Shown: positions 33,339 through 46,240, numbered from the stretch's first letter. The stretch is 64,000 nt of DNA from Rhynchonema sp. JSB1_4 (GCA_030248065.1 JASAMV010005516.1:26001-90000); one strand, 5' to 3'. Made by a program: numbers and translations. Notes: generated by a model not told the origin, from the letters alone.

Positions 33339-35338
33339 GGTTGCCAACGTGAGTAACGTTGGAATAGTCATGTTTAGGATTGATCACAAAAACGAGGTCT
33401 TGGATAATAATCTGAAAACACCGAAATTACCCGCACTGATTTACGCATAAAATGGCCTGCCCTCTTCACAGTGAGCTGATATGGGCCAAGCACGTTAATC
33501 GCTATGACGAATATTTCATTCACAGCGTGTAGTGAGCCTATAATACTAGGTTGAACGTCCAGTATAGTTGGAACAAAAAAACATTCAAAGCTTTTCTCTA
33601 TAAATGGGTTTCACTATTAAGAGGGTAGGGGCACTATAAATAAGGGTGAACAAGGGGCGGTGGTGACAAAAACCAACGAGGCTGCAAGTTTCTTGAAATA
33701 CGAAAAAATCTCAAAACAGCAACAACCATTGTTTTTCTCAGAATGACGTAAAAATGGGATTTTTCGAAGTATTTTGGGATGTAATCACTGAGAAATGAAG
33801 ATATCATCGCCGATACGCCCACTGGTTACATGCGTGCATGATATCAATAACAATGGAGGTATCTGGGTCACAAAGGTGATTACTTTTTGACATCTGCAAG
33901 ACACTGCAGGTTATTTTTGAATCATATCAAAACAAAACAACACAAAGTCTTTGATGTTTTTATTTTTGATTTGTTTTGTGCGTCGTGTGACAAATGCTCA
34001 CTCCGCTAACTCACAAAGAAAAATACGTGATTTAACTGACTGCCAGATTCTTGGTTGATTGTCGCATGCGCAACGTTTTGATGTGTATTTATCGTCCTCT
34101 TGGCCGCATTTCAATACTCATGCCGGCTTTGCACATGTCACATTATCAAGTGCATGCCTCATGGAAAACAGACGTGCGCAGTCATCTGATGACGTTTTAC
34201 CGATTTGTGCATTCGAATTTAGATTGCGCTTTTCTTTATCACCTTATCCTCCTCAATCTGTTTATCCCCAGGGTTTTTCTAATGCCAGACTCGCTGGTTT
34301 TACATAGCTTCAGTTGGTTTGCATCGGTCGTTTCACTGGTCCGTTGCGTGTGGGTGTGTGGATCAGGAGCATTCATTCAGAATCGATATTGATCTGTACG
34401 TAGCAGATCGCTAGAAATTGCGCGCAAAAGAAACGTCATGATTTTCTTCAAAAAAAGCCCGGCCCAAACTAAAAACAGCGAACTGTCAAATAACCGGGGT
34501 GGGGACCCACGCTGTCCTGGCCTGATGTAACGCCTTTCTGTGCTTGAGCGACCGCAGGTTGCTGTTTCAAATAGCGTATTTTCCATCTGTAAAAGCACCA
34601 ACACACGTACATACATAGCAGATGCTGTAGGACACACATAGTCAAACCCAAACGAGATAACCGCCCCGGAAAAACACAGAACACAAGGTCTCCCACCAGG
34701 ACTACCCAGTCAGTCCTATCACACCTCAGTCAGTGGTTAGTCAGTTGTGCAACTTTTACTGCCAGCCACATTATATCGAACGCCACAAATATTGTCACTG
34801 CTACTGCATTTGAGCGTATGATTTCTCTCAGCTGCCGTGTGCCTAATTTCCTGTTCCTCACAACGTCTGTGGATAACCAGGTCAGTGCGCAATTACAATT
34901 CTCCTCCGCAAATATAAATTGATTGATTTGAATTTATTGATCGATCGTGAAACTGCATTTTGATTTAAGTAGCGAACCAAATGCGAACACTTTTAGGGTG
35001 TGCCGCAAGCATATTTGTTTGTGAGAACAGGAGACATGTGCAGTGAACAAAAATTCTTGTCTGCCGCCATCAAAAATGTACAGCTCAAGGCCACAGCGAA
35101 ATCTAGACGTCAAGCAGTGATGTGAATTGTTTACGTCACATGCTGGCTCAGGAATTAGAATTGAGGATGCTATATTGAAATAAACGCGCTTTATCAATAA
35201 ATATCAAGTCAATTTGCACCTGGTCTAGTGCATTCGCACTGACGATGTCCTAGTGCACCATTCGTGAGTGAAAACACGCGTGAAAAGGGCCAAAACCCAC
35301 TGCATGCTGTTTTGCACCATTATTGCAGCCTCAACACA
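33339..35338. other. Divergent promoter region between GMC gene and THNSL2
   Basis: 2 kb without a recognised exon; both genes start here facing away from each other. An eroded CCCTCTTTATAGTG-type inverted repeat occupies about 33466-33640. I see no convincing TATA box or RNA gene. Confidence 0.45.
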
Positions 35339-38300
35339 ATGCGATTCGTATCCACGCGAGGTCGATCTAAGTCGGTCGATTTCGAGAGCGCGTTGCTGGC
35401 AGGGTACGCGTCCGATGGTGGAATGTACATGCCACAAAGTTGGCCCGATCTACCATGGACACAGTGGCGACACTGCACCTACCCGCAGATTGTGCAGAAA
35501 GTGTGCGAGTGCTTTATGGATGATAAATTGCCGTTGAATGGTATGCGAACATATGATAATATAGTCTGCCCTCTTTATAGTGGCATGATCGGGATCCGCT
35601 GTTCTAGTCACCATAAAAAATATTCATCATTCACCATAGAAGGGCCACTATAAAGAGTGTATCACTCGAGCTTTTCGAACACGCAACAAGTTTTTTTAAT
35701 TTAGTTATATTTCACAAACGTGAACCGCATTTTTAGCCTGCATATCACCAGTCCCTTCTCCCACGTTGTTTTCATTCGCATATTCATAGTCACGGTATAT
35801 GTTATGGTATATGTTCACTTGTGACTTACTGGTGTAGTGGGTGTTTGCACAGATGACTAAACAAAGCAACAGAAATACGTACATTATCCAAAACCAATGA
35901 AAAAACAGACCAGCCCTGTGAAGACGTTATGGAGCGCTTATCAAGTCCCACACACACACACACACACTTGCTGCACTTCCTTCCACCTGTGTTCAATTGA
36001 CAAGCCAGTTCAGAAGTTTGAGAAATATTGCACACATGTGCACATACATAGCGTGGTTCATTTCAGACCCAGGTTTGTGGTGGACGTGTGAGCATGTATT
36101 CATGATCAAGAAATGACTCAACAAGCACCCTATTCACAAAGCTATTGTAGCTAAAACTTATACGGACGGACATCATTTCAGTCAAACCAAACCAGTATGC
36201 ATGACATGCCGATACTCAAGCTGATCATACGATTGAATAGTGGAATTTCGAGCTGAGAATGGCCCAGCACAACACACACACATCAGCAGGCACCAACGAC
36301 ACACTCTATCTTTGTTGTTGTGGCATGATCGGGACCCAGCACTTTCGCTCACCAGTGGTAGAGAAAGCAGGGTTGGGCAAAAAAAATTTTTTCCAACCCT
36401 GAGAGAAAGTATGAAGCAATTTGACACCAAACTGCCGGTGTGGTGATTTGAAACTGTTTGAGGTCACAAACGAGCGAAGACAGTAACTAGACTGGCTGAT
36501 GTTTCAGATCTGTGTGCTCGTGTGTATGCGCCATCTAACTGGACGCACGCGGACATTGCGCCCCTACATGCGTTAACCGAGGACGTGCATGTGTTGGAGT
36601 TGTACCACGGAGTAACATGGGCCTTCAAGGATTATTCGTTGATGATGGTTGGACAATTGTTGCAACATTACCTGCAACAACGACAACAACATCAGACTGT
36701 CATTGTGGGTAAGTTGGGGAAAGGAGTACCTTTTCCTTGATCGGCGATATCAAACTTGGTAATCGGATAATCTGCCAGAATATTTCGAAATTGACTAATG
36801 CTGCCAATTTCAACCAGAGTAAAAGCTAACAGGTATAACATTCAATTTGCATGGCATTCACATTTTGCATGCTAACAGGTAAACGTCGAATTATTTCCTT
36901 GATCAAGTAGGTCACGCAATCAGCAAGTCAAATCAAATAAGTCAAATCTGACATATCCAAATTAACGCCCATGGTACTCTGGCCGCTTTTGCAGCAACAT
37001 CCGGCGACACGGGCAGTTCAGCGATGGAAGCAATTCGAGACCAACCTAATCTTGACATAATCGTTCTGTTACCGGACAAACGTTGCTCTCGCATACAACG
37101 ACTACAGATGGTGACTGTGGATGCACACAATGTGCACTGCATGGCTGGTGGGTGCGAATGGGCATGATAACAAGTTGACACATACCTAGTTGGCGCAATG
37201 GGCACAACAACAAGTTGGTTCAATGGACATTATCACAACGTTGACACAGTGAGCATGATACATAACTAGACGTTGATAGGTGAAATGCGTGGCAGGATTG
37301 GGTGGAGGCAAATAGGTTGCATAAGATAATAAGGCTGGCTGATATCCGTTGTACTTGAATCCAGCATATACAGTATAAACATACCATAGCAAAAGGAAAA
37401 TGCTCAAAATACAGTCTGTCTTTCTTCGGGATCGGAATTCAAAATGTTCTGTCACTATGATCAATACACTCTTTATTAAAGTAGTACGTGCTTATGTACT
37501 TTGTGTGAATTTTGCAGCCGACGGTAATTCCGACGAACTCGATGACGCGTTACGCCCGATCTTCAGTGACACGCGTTTCTGCGCGGAGCACAATGTTGGT
37601 TGTGTCAACTCAATCAACTGCGCACGCGTGTTGCTGCAAATGGCACATTGGCTGTACGCGTACCTGCAATTGGCGGGCGATGACTGTCGCAAGCCGATCA
37701 CGTTTGTTGTGCCAACTGGTGCAGCTGGCAATGTTACTGGTTGGTATTGTACAGTCCACTCTCTTTATAGTGGCATCATCAGCAGTAGGAATATTTGGTT
37801 GCACTGTATTATGTGAACAATAGCGGCGAATTGTGCATCAAACAGTCGTTCTGTTGAGAGGGTTGTGGTGGTGGGTTGAAGCAGACATACTGGGAGGGAA
37901 GATGCAGAATCGACACCTGATTCATGGACCAACCAGAGCAGGGGTCACGACGTGTGCCTGTCCCAGTTTTTTGACCACCATGACTATCACCTTAAATCGA
38001 TTTGTATTGTGACCTGTTGATCGGATCGATCTGTCTTGGACACTGACTTTTGTACTTTTCGTGACTCTCACTTCGATAACCTTAGCTCCTGGATGGTTGA
38101 AATCGGAACAACAGTATAAAGCACGAAGTACTTGTAGGTATCGCAGATGAAAAAGGAGTAGATTCGAGATCTCGATAACAAAGTTTCACATCCACACAAT
38201 CACACAAACCCCCAAATACAGCCGGCATCATGCTGTCCCTGATCTACAACGTGCCTCTTCGCATTGTGTTATGCACCGGACCCAACGACATAATGCACCA

Positions 38301-39775
38301 GCTGGTACAAAACGGCACAATGAACACTCGAGAAGCGGAAATGTCACTCGCACCCGCTATTGATATCCAGGTACATATATTGCAAATGCACAAAAATCCC
38401 CTTCACGTTAAAAGTTTGGTGCTTCACGAGCGTGTGTTCTGGAATTCCGAGCCCCGACGATGACCTTGCATCGGTCGTCTGTGAAAACAGAGCGAAACTG
38501 GCAAGCAAATGGCACATTACCGCACAGCTGACATTGCAGGTACCGTACAACGTGGAGCGCATTCTCTGGCTGTTGTCCGGTCAAAACTCTGAGTTGATTG
38601 ATTCCATGATGTCGAAATTTTACGACACTGGAAAGTTGAGCCTCGATGCTGAACTGCACAAAAAGGTTGGTACAATGCATTTATGGCCAACCCAAAAGTT
38701 GGGGTTGAGGCGTTTCTTCAAAGACTTCGCTGTTGTGTGGCAAAACGATGTCTTCTGAAGAGAGTCATGACATGACTGTGGCCAGCCGTCTGATGCGTTC
38801 GGACTGACGATGTCCAGGTGCACCACACGTCTGAACAAAACAATTACACAGTTATAGCTGCGCTCCAGTGTTGTTGACAGCGTGTCGGTGAGCAATGACC
38901 AGATGCTATGTGCGATGAGGCGATGTTTCAAGGACTACACATATCATGTGTGTCCGCACACCGCGACTGCGATGCATTATGCGTTTGAAAATAAGGACGT
39001 TAGGTGAGTTTCGTGAAAACCGATCCCTTTGTAGTTCGAAGGTGCTGACTATTTTTGGCCTTGAAGTGCCGCCATACTCTTGTGGTCGGCAATAGTTACG
39101 TTTCGCAGCAGGCACTTTCACCAGTTTGTTCGCAAAAGGCACAGCTCACGTATATTGATCTTTTTGTTGGCTTTGGTGCACTTTAGTACTAACGCTACTA
39201 ATGTGTCACGAAAGACAAACAGTGAAGCCAGAACAATTACTGCGAGCGTGTGGTTGCAAACAATAATGGAATGAAAACCAAGACAATTTGACCAGGGGCG
39301 TCGTGATACATGTAGGTCTCAATTGAGGGGCTATGCCTGGGCGAAAAGTCATTTTTATGCAGTGCTTGCTCAAAAGTCGGCAGTACAGCAGAAGCACACT
39401 TTTTTTGCATCCGCGGAACCACAAGCACCCTATGAAACAGACTTGGGACTTTTCGAAAGGGTGATGCCCCCCTTGAAAGAACACAAAAGGTCACTTGCGG
39501 TGACCAATACAAACTCCGATCACCGAGCTTGACACAAGTCTTTCTATTTGTGTAGACCTATTATCTGTGTATCAACGGCATCGCCACAAAAGTTCTGTGA
39601 CGTGTACAACGAACAACTCGCTGATATGCCAGCACCCGACGTGCATAAAAGGCAATTGGACATTTTGATGAAGAAATATGTGAAAGAACCAATTGAATTG
39701 AAAAGGGATGATATGCAGAATTGGACCCACGTTGTGCGACAGAAAGTCAGGCAGATTAGCGAACGCGTGAAATAG
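35339..39775 (+). CDS. THNSL2: Threonine synthase-like 2 (PLP-dependent); 8 exons, complete
   Basis: Fold-type II PLP enzyme related to bacterial threonine synthase; the animal protein is described as a phospho-lyase acting on O-phosphohomoserine/O-phosphothreonine. Exons 35339-35540, 36508-36708, 36995-37147, 37518-37739, 38222-38370, 38540-38665, 38858-39003, 39556-39775; phases agree, 472 aa (human about 484). It begins MRFVSTRGRSKSVDFESALL and continues with GYASDGGMYMP, then ELYHGVTWAFKDYSL with the PLP-binding Lys, TSGDTGSSAMEAI, DIIVLLPDKRCSRIQRLQM, GNSDELDD, NSINCARVLLQMAHW, the phosphate-binding VPTGAAGN, VPYNVERILWLLSGQNS and a C-terminal CPHTATAMHYA. The exon starting 38858 was chosen over a nearer AG because it keeps frame and gives the conserved VSVSND context. 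An acceptor-like TTGCAG lies 11 nt before the ATG. Confidence 0.95.
35567..35660. repeat. Short inverted-repeat element (CCCTCTTTATAGTG family)
   Basis: In THNSL2 intron 1. GCCCTCTTTATAGTGGC at the left, GCCACTATAAAGAGTG at the right; less than 100 bp in all. Same family as 4991-5149; a lone arm is at about 37757 in the same gene. Confidence 0.55.
36368..36401. mobile_element. 34-bp remnant or minimal hAT-like element, 8-bp duplication AGAGAAAG
   Basis: In THNSL2 intron 1. The element is almost only its two termini: CAGGGTTGG and CCAACCCTG joined by a short A8/T6 run. AGAGAAAG flanks it exactly (36360-36367 and 36402-36409). Same termini as the 1.09-kb element at 8809-9899. Confidence 0.8.
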
Positions 39776-39968
39776 ATCGATGATTATGTATGACATTCAC
39801 CATGGCAGGCTATCATATTCGGTGATCGGATCTGTTTTGGTTATGTGGCATCCTTGAATCAAGGAAATTCACTGATGCATCTACTGTATACGTGATTTCG
39901 GCCAAAGTTGTTGGCTGCCGGTACGATCACCTAGTTTAATACAGACTTATGTTTCACAATCACATTAA

Positions 39969-40194
39969 GGGTGATATTTTCGAAACGGTGTAAAGGTCAG
40001 TTGGGTGTAAAGGTCGGTGGAAAGCTCGGTCGACAGCTCAGTGTAATAGACCTCGGTGTAAACTTGAAACATTCCACGTTAATAACAGGCAATGTTTCAC
40101 GTTTTCACCGAGCTACGCCGACCGAGCTTTCGACCGAACTTTACACCGACCGTTACGCCCAACTGACCTTTACACCGTTTCGAAAATTCCACCC
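39969..40194. mobile_element. Miniature inverted-repeat element, GTGTAAAGGTCGG family, copy 2
   Basis: 226 bp, the same element as 1536-1769 in the opposite orientation. Begins GGGTGATATTTTCGAAACGG and ends with the complement of GGGTGGAATTTTCGAAACGG. Flanks both show TAA, a possible 3-bp duplication. Confidence 0.75.
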
Positions 40195-40728
40195 TAACTT
40201 CTCTTACTGACACGCTATCGAATAAAACTTTTTTTATTGATCTGATAGCATTTGGGATTATTTTTAAGATATCAAGCATCAATAATCAATTAGTGAATTG
40301 TTCGCAAACAAATAAGGTTCCGGGGCTATCGGCACAAATCTAGAATTTCCAAAATTGGCAATCAGTCGTTGATATAGCTACGTAGTAACTGTAGCCATCA
40401 AACGGCATAAGTTAATGAAATCGATAAAAAAGTGAATAAATTGTCATTGAAGCACGACAAACCAGTGACACAATTGTTGTGAAAATCATGAGGGCATACT
40501 TAATAGGCACAAAGGGTGTTATATTTTGAAGAGTAAAAAATGGAGTTTTGCATAAAATGCACAACCACTAAGACAACATCTGGTAAAAAAACATTAAAAA
40601 TCCAATCAAACAGATACATTAGAAATATGGCTTCACATGTTCGAGTATGAATGAACTGGTATCTTGGTTTCGAAACATTGACTAAAACAAAATATTGAGA
40701 CTAGCTCACACTCAGGAACAGTGTGTTT

Positions 40729-41040
40729 CTTGGTTCGGCGAGGCGGTTAGTGAACCCACCTACCCATTTTTTACGGAAAGGCGGTTAGTGTACCTCCCTG
40801 GTGGGGGAAGACCCAATTTCAGGAAGAAGTCACTTTTTTAGGTAGAAATATTGACCCATTATTGCCCCTTTTCGGAAAAAATTCTCTTCAAAAAGAGTAT
40901 TTTGGCTACTTTTGACCACACTGACCTGGCCTAAAAATGCCCAGTTAGGCCTAAAAATGAATACCTTATTCAAAAATTGGGGGAATTGTTTGAGAGGCGG
41001 TTAGTGTACCGGTGTACCTCCCGCCCCCAGAAACTAGAGG
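40729..41040. mobile_element. Decayed hAT-like element with GGCGGTTAGTG word
   Basis: Diverged relative of 56923-57317: CAGTGTGTTTCTTGGTTCGG at the left, then GAGGCGGTTAGTGAACC and AAGGCGGTTAGTGTACC, the shared core with GACCCAATTTC, and one more GGCGGTTAGTGTACC before CCCCCAGAAACTAG. Confidence 0.7.
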
Positions 41041-41349
41041 AATGCCCACCGCAGAATCGCCCAAATTCTCGAAAGCGCAACCGCCACCGGGGGTGGTTGC
41101 GCCCCCAAACACGATGATGACAACTTCCAGCTGGCTGACCTAAATTCGTTGCGTGCTGGCGCGAACAGCAGCGTCTTTTAACGCACGCATGTTTTGGGTG
41201 GGAAAAATGGAATTTACGCACCGAGGCGGAGAGCGTAAGATATATCAAATACACTGTTGCGCAACTGCCTGGGTGACGGTGACGCTTTCGAGAATTTGGA
41301 CCAGTATGTAGAGCATCCAAATTCCATTGTTCAGGCCTAAGTATATTTC

Positions 41350-41453
41350 GTTCTCTGAGAGAACCGAGAACAAATTCTCACACTCTGATTGGCTTTTGCG
41401 CGTCCAGCAGCCAATCAGCGCACTGGAATTTGTCCTCTGTTCCCTCAGAGAAC
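41350..41453. repeat. Inverted repeat with two oppositely oriented CCAAT motifs
   Basis: GTTCTCTGAGAGAAC ... ACAAATTC at the left and GAATTTGTCCTCTGTTCCCT CAGAGAAC at the right, with GATTGG and CCAATCAG in between. Looks like a small palindromic element rather than a promoter, since no gene starts nearby. Confidence 0.45.
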
Positions 41454-41937
41454 GTAGTATAGTTAGGGCCACGCACAACATACAGAACACCGAAATTCGA
41501 ATTGCATGAAAGTCAAGAACGAAATACAACTTGTGCAAATCATTTGCAATATTTTTGACAGAAATTCAAACGAGACAACGAAACAACAGTGCAAAATCAA
41601 AAGCAACACAGTATTATCGAAATTGAGCTCAGCACAATAAATTGTATCACATCAACGCACACTAAATCAACAAATAAAACAGGCAGCAATCAGGCCGCCA
41701 AAATAGCAGAACTGGTGGGGGTGGTGTGAGGACGATCGGAGTGTTGGTCACCCGGCCATTATTATTGCTGAATATTTCGAGATCAGCATTCTGAAAGAAT
41801 TTTCGCCATGATAAAAGTTGTTTTGTAAGTGACTCTTACGATGGTCGAAATCAAAAACTCAAGAAGAATCTCGAAATATCCTCAACTCAAAACAGCCAGA
41901 TGACCAAATAAAGACAATTGCTATTCAATTACCCGAT

Positions 41938-44322
41938 CTACACGGTGCTGCCATAATCTCTCGGCGCGAGCGGTGTTGACCCTGAGTTTTCAAGCGAGGA
42001 CGGACTAGACTTCAGTTCGGTACCAGAACCAGCCAGCGGTGATCGTTCATGTGGCGAAGAGGATGAACCATTACCTCCACTTTCACTACCAGCCATCGGC
42101 GAGGGAATGGGCGTATTCGCTGTGTTTTGGTAGGATTCAGTAGCTCCAGGTGGTGGGGGCATGGCAATTACGGCCGGTCGCTCCGGGCTACTGTCCCTGC
42201 CGGTCGCACCAGCTGTGGGTTGCTCGGTGACAACAACCCGTACTTGTTCACCGTCAGCACCTGCCCCGTCACCGTTATCCGGCCAGATGAAATCGTCCTG
42301 AAACTCGGACGGCGTGACCACATTTGCGAAATGAAATCCGCAAAACAGTGAAAATTGCTGAACCGGCATTTTTGCGCCCAAACTGACGTTTCATTTCATT
42401 CGTCTTTTTTCACATTTTTCTCGTTAGAGCTGCCTGTTTTTAATAGTTACTTCTGACTTCCCACCAGGTTTTTAATTTCGGACTTTGTTCGAAATAACAT
42501 CAACCACCAAAAACCGAATTGTCTTTCTGTACAATCACAGCTGTGACTTACGAGCTTCATACGCAAATAAAACCAACCGGTTCCCAATGTTGTGGCTCTT
42601 TCGGCGCGCACTTGCCACAACAACAGTTGCAACAACAACAACAGCAACAGCAAAAGTAACATCCGGTCAACAAACAACATGTCAGGAAGATGCACTGCAA
42701 CAGGATAGGTTTTTTAACGAATAAAACTGAACACAACAGCGCTGGTTTTACCGCAAAAGTTCTCCAAGAATTTATCCAATCAATAATACTGAAGCTCTCA
42801 ACATCACCTTGAACCACGGATTTTTCAACATCAAATACGGGGCAATATTGTCTTCGCCGAGCGTTTCCATCATTTTGATGCCCATCGGGCCGTAACTGTC
42901 GTAGATTTGACGTTTCATCGGATTCGATAGGATCATATTCGCTTTGTTGATCTCGACAAACTAAAAACTGCGCCATGTCCTTCAAGCTTCAGGTGTAAAA
43001 AACGAGAAATTTCACAACAAGATTTATAACAAGTTTCAGACACCAACTTTATCTGCAGCTTCCTGATTATCAGGATTTTTGTCCGGGTGATACCGTAAGG
43101 CCAGTTTTCTATATGCTCGTTTGATATCATCTTCGGTCGCCGTTTTCTCCACACCAAGTGTCTCGTATAAATTCTCGTATTGCGCCAGTCTGAAAATTCG
43201 AATAAACGACTTGTAGCAATTGAGATCAAAACATAGAAACACATACTAGGACTCAGGGAATACAAGGCACAATCAGTGATGTAGCTACTTTTGAGAGGGG
43301 CAACCTGCTGTACCACCAAATCGGGCTGCATGCAGCCTAACTGTGCCGACCGGCCGAGCTAAAAATGTGGGAGGGCATTCGGAAATCAAAGCCGGGCCGT
43401 AGGCACGGGTCCCGTCTAGTTACATGCTAAGATAGGCCTTAAAAATGGGCAACTTTCTGCATAATAGTAGAAATATGGGAAAATTGCACCATTTTGGACC
43501 ATAAAAAGGCCATTTTGGCACTATTGGTACATGGTAGATGGTAGACACAGATAGCTGGGTTTTGGGGTATGGACTTTTTTCGGTAGCCAAGCCATACATA
43601 GCTGACCAGTGTAGTTCCTGGTCCGGAGGGGGAGATAGCGGACCCCCCGTTTTTTTCGGAGGGGGAGATAGTGTACCCCCGAGGGGGGAAGGGGGGGGGA
43701 AGACCCAAATTCGTGAAAAAGTCACTTTTTGAGGGAGAAAATTTGACCTATTTTTGCCCCTTTTTGGAAAAAATTTTTCATAACAAGGGTATTTTGGCGA
43801 CTTTTGAGAACATTGACCTAAAAATCACACATTTTAGGCCTAAAAATGCCCATTTTAGGCCTAAAAAATGGCCATTTTAGGCAAAAATTGGGGGAGATAG
43901 TGTACCCGGAGGGGGAGATAGGGGGATAGTGTACCACCCGAGGGGGAGATAGCGTACCCGAGGGGGGACCCCCCTCCCCCCAGGAACTACACTGTAGCTG
44001 ACACAGGTTTGGGAGTATTCCTCACTTATCCCCCTCGGCCCCGCTACATCACTGGTCACATATCACAATCATCATCAAAACTTTCGATTCCGACTCACGA
44101 TTCTCGTCTCATTGACGACCTGGAGCGCCTCGAATGGGGACTTTCGTGATGCGGCGACGATGACGCAGTGTCGTTCTGTTCGGCTGCTGTTTCATTTCGT
44201 GGTGTTGTCGGTCGTGATGCCTCAGGTGATGATGGTGACAATGAAGCGTGAACCTTGGCATCGCCACTCTGTTGCTCCGTTGACGATCCGGCTGTCGCTG
44301 CCGGCACGTCTGGATCGGCCAT
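41938..44322 (-). CDS. DNAJC5: Cysteine string protein (DnaJ homologue subfamily C member 5); 5 exons, complete
   Basis: Palmitoylated co-chaperone of secretory/synaptic vesicles that works with Hsc70 in exocytosis. Exons (complement): 44099-44322, 43048-43189, 42808-42960, 42563-42694, 41938-42297; phases agree, 336 aa. The J domain contains [39 protein letters not shown] with the HPD tripeptide, then [20 protein letters not shown]. The linker [19 protein letters not shown] precedes the string [18 protein letters not shown], continuing [11 protein letters not shown]: 16 cysteines in about 30 residues, expected to be palmitoylated. The tail (120 aa) is rich in Ser, Pro and Gly and ends APRDYGSTV. 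About 75 Ser/Pro/Arg-rich residues precede the J domain, against roughly 15 in vertebrates. Two nested transposons fill intron 1. Confidence 0.95.
43274..44054. mobile_element. hAT-like element with GGTAGACA...TAGCTGG words (host of a nested element)
   Basis: In intron 1 of the cysteine string protein gene. Termini CAGTGATGTAGC and GCTACATCACTG; flanks GGCACAAT and GTCACATA are only partly alike, so the duplication is decayed or misplaced. GGTAGACACAGATAGCTGGG and a CATAGCTGAC remnant mark the word. Contains 43607-43994. Confidence 0.7.
43607..43994. mobile_element. hAT-like five-slot element, word GGGGGAGATAGTG
   Basis: 388 bp nested in 43274-44054. Termini CAGTGTAGTTCCTGG and complement; exact 8-bp duplication TAGCTGAC (43599-43606, 43995-44002). 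The word GGGGGAGATAGTG/CG followed by TACC or GACC occurs in two slots on the left (about 43626, 43659) and three on the right (about 43891, 43909, 43940), around a core with AAAAAGTCACTTTTT and TTTAGGCCTAAAAAT. Confidence 0.9.
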
Positions 44323-45373
44323 TGCTAAGCCGCACGCTGCTGCTTGCTGTTTTATTTTTCTGCAATGGTGTTTGTGAAACTTGGCATCATCGCGCCCACA
44401 ACTGTCACAACAAGCCTTGATGTTTTGTAAGCCTAATGTGGGACAGTGTAGTTCCTGGATCGGAAGAAGAACAGGCGGTAACCCCATTTTTTCGGAGGCG
44501 GAATAAAACTACCCACCTGGGGCAGAAATGTTAACAAAAAAAATTTTTTTTAAGTCGCCCACTTTTTTAATTTAAACAAAATTAAGCATAGGATATTTTC
44601 GACTTTTCAGCTCCCAAAATGCCAAAATTTGGCCAATTTACCACCAAAACACAAAAAATTTCGCCACGAGTGGCGTACATAATACGTTGATTTCTGACCG
44701 ATTGCGGTAATTTTGGTGTTTAGATGCATAATGATTCCTCACTTGTGCACACGTAAAGCCAAAAAGGTACGTTTTGGTACATTAGCAAATTCTATGACTT
44801 GAGGTTGGAAAACTTTTTTTAACTTTTTTTACATCCCTGCACCGCACCAGCACCTGGGTGTAATTTTGGGCGGCCAAATTTTTGCATTTTGACCTGGGCC
44901 GAAATTCGGGCCGGGCCGGGCCGAAGATTTGGGGGTTCGGGCCGGGCCGGAGATTTGGGGGTTCGGGTCGGGCCGAGCCGGAGATTTGGGGGCTCGGGCC
45001 GGGCAAACCCGGCCCGATTGCGGCCTCTGGTACCTTGCAACCATTTGCCTGCCACTACACTGATTGGGGGGTTCAATTTTTTCACTCACCCAAATCTGAG
45101 AAAATCACTTGCGAAAAACCGGGTTTTAGATGTATGTTATGCTCTATAATTGTGTTTATGGGTGTTGAATCTTCACTTATTTGCCTTATTATGTCATAAA
45201 TGACTGTGTAAACTATGTTTAATACAACAATAAAGCCTTACCATATCGCTATGTGGGGTACCGCACCAGTTGAGGATGGGGTTCTATTATTGGGTGGAGG
45301 GTTCTATTTCCGACAATACGGTACAAATAAAAGGGTATTTATATACCCGGGGGGTTTATTTTTTCACTGGGGT

Positions 45374-45748
45374 CAGTGTAGTTCCTGGGGGAGAGGGGGT
45401 CCCCCCTAAGGTACACTAACCGCCGCGACCAAGGTACACTAATACACTAACGGCCGCGCCAGGTACACTAACCGCCTCAATTTTCGCCTAAAATCGGCAT
45501 TCGGCATAAAATGGGCATTTTTAGGCCTAAAATGGGTGATTTTTAGGTCAATGATGTCAAAAGTCGCCAAAATACCCTTTTTATGGAGAATTTTTTCCAA
45601 AAAAGGGGCAAAAATCGGTCAAATTTTCCACCTCAAAAAGTGACTTTTTCCCGGATTTGGGTCTTCCCCCCCAGGGAGGTACACTAACCGCCGCACGGAA
45701 AAAAGGGGTAGGTACACTAACCGCCGCGCCGGACCAGGAACTACACTG
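45374..45748. mobile_element. hAT-like five-slot element, word GGCGGTTAGTG
   Basis: 375 bp, reversed relative to 43607-43994. Exact 8-bp duplication ACTGGGGT (45366-45373, 45749-45756). Complement-strand word (GGTACACTAACCGCC) in three slots on the left (about 45411-45475) and two on the right (about 45685, 45712). Core shared with the other members (TTTAGGCCTAAAATG, AAAGTCGCCAAAATACCC). Confidence 0.9.
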
Positions 45749-46240
45749 ACTGGGGTCATTGGGGGGGGGGGGGGGGTAAATTTATGAATTAATGACGAAA
45801 AAAATCATTGTTAATAATGCCCCTAAAAATGGCCGGCCCGATCCTAATCTCTGGTACGCATTCGCAAGCTTAAACAACGTTTGACACAACAACACGGCCT
45901 TGCCATACCACTAATCTGTGGTGCGGTGAAGATTGGGGATGGGGTTCTATTAATGGGGGGCAGTGTTGGAGGTACTCTGGAGGGGGGATACCTACTGTAC
46001 GAGAGCCGATGGCCTGGGGGGTTATGTACCTAGGGGGGTTTGGGGGGTTAGGTTTTTGGGTGAAATTTTTAATGTGTTTATTGTGTGTGGAATCGTGTGA
46101 AAACGTAGTATTTGCGCGCGTAGCGCGCGAATTTTGGGTAATTTGAGGTAAAACCCACTGATTCTACACTAATTTTGGCCATTTTGGTCAAAAATTGGCA
46201 CTTTTGGGGCAAAATCGGGGGGATACCTACTGTACCGGGG

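Larger units (their letters stand above)
39776..41937. other. Convergent interval between THNSL2 and cysteine string protein genes
   Basis: 2.2 kb holding both 3' UTRs and three repeats (39969-40194, 40729-41040, 41350-41453). No further exon recognised. Confidence 0.45.

Noticed and set aside
38540..38931. Acceptor TTGACAG at about 38881 for a THNSL2 exon
   Set aside because: It breaks the reading frame; the acceptor before 38858 keeps phase and adds a conserved segment.
41350..41453. Two CCAAT boxes as a promoter
   Set aside because: They lie in an inverted repeat between convergent gene ends; no transcription start is expected there.
44782..45199. Pro/Ala/Arg-rich open frames on both strands
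   Set aside because: Translations of GGCCCG word arrays; the same frames appear at 22606-22851 and 55083-55412.
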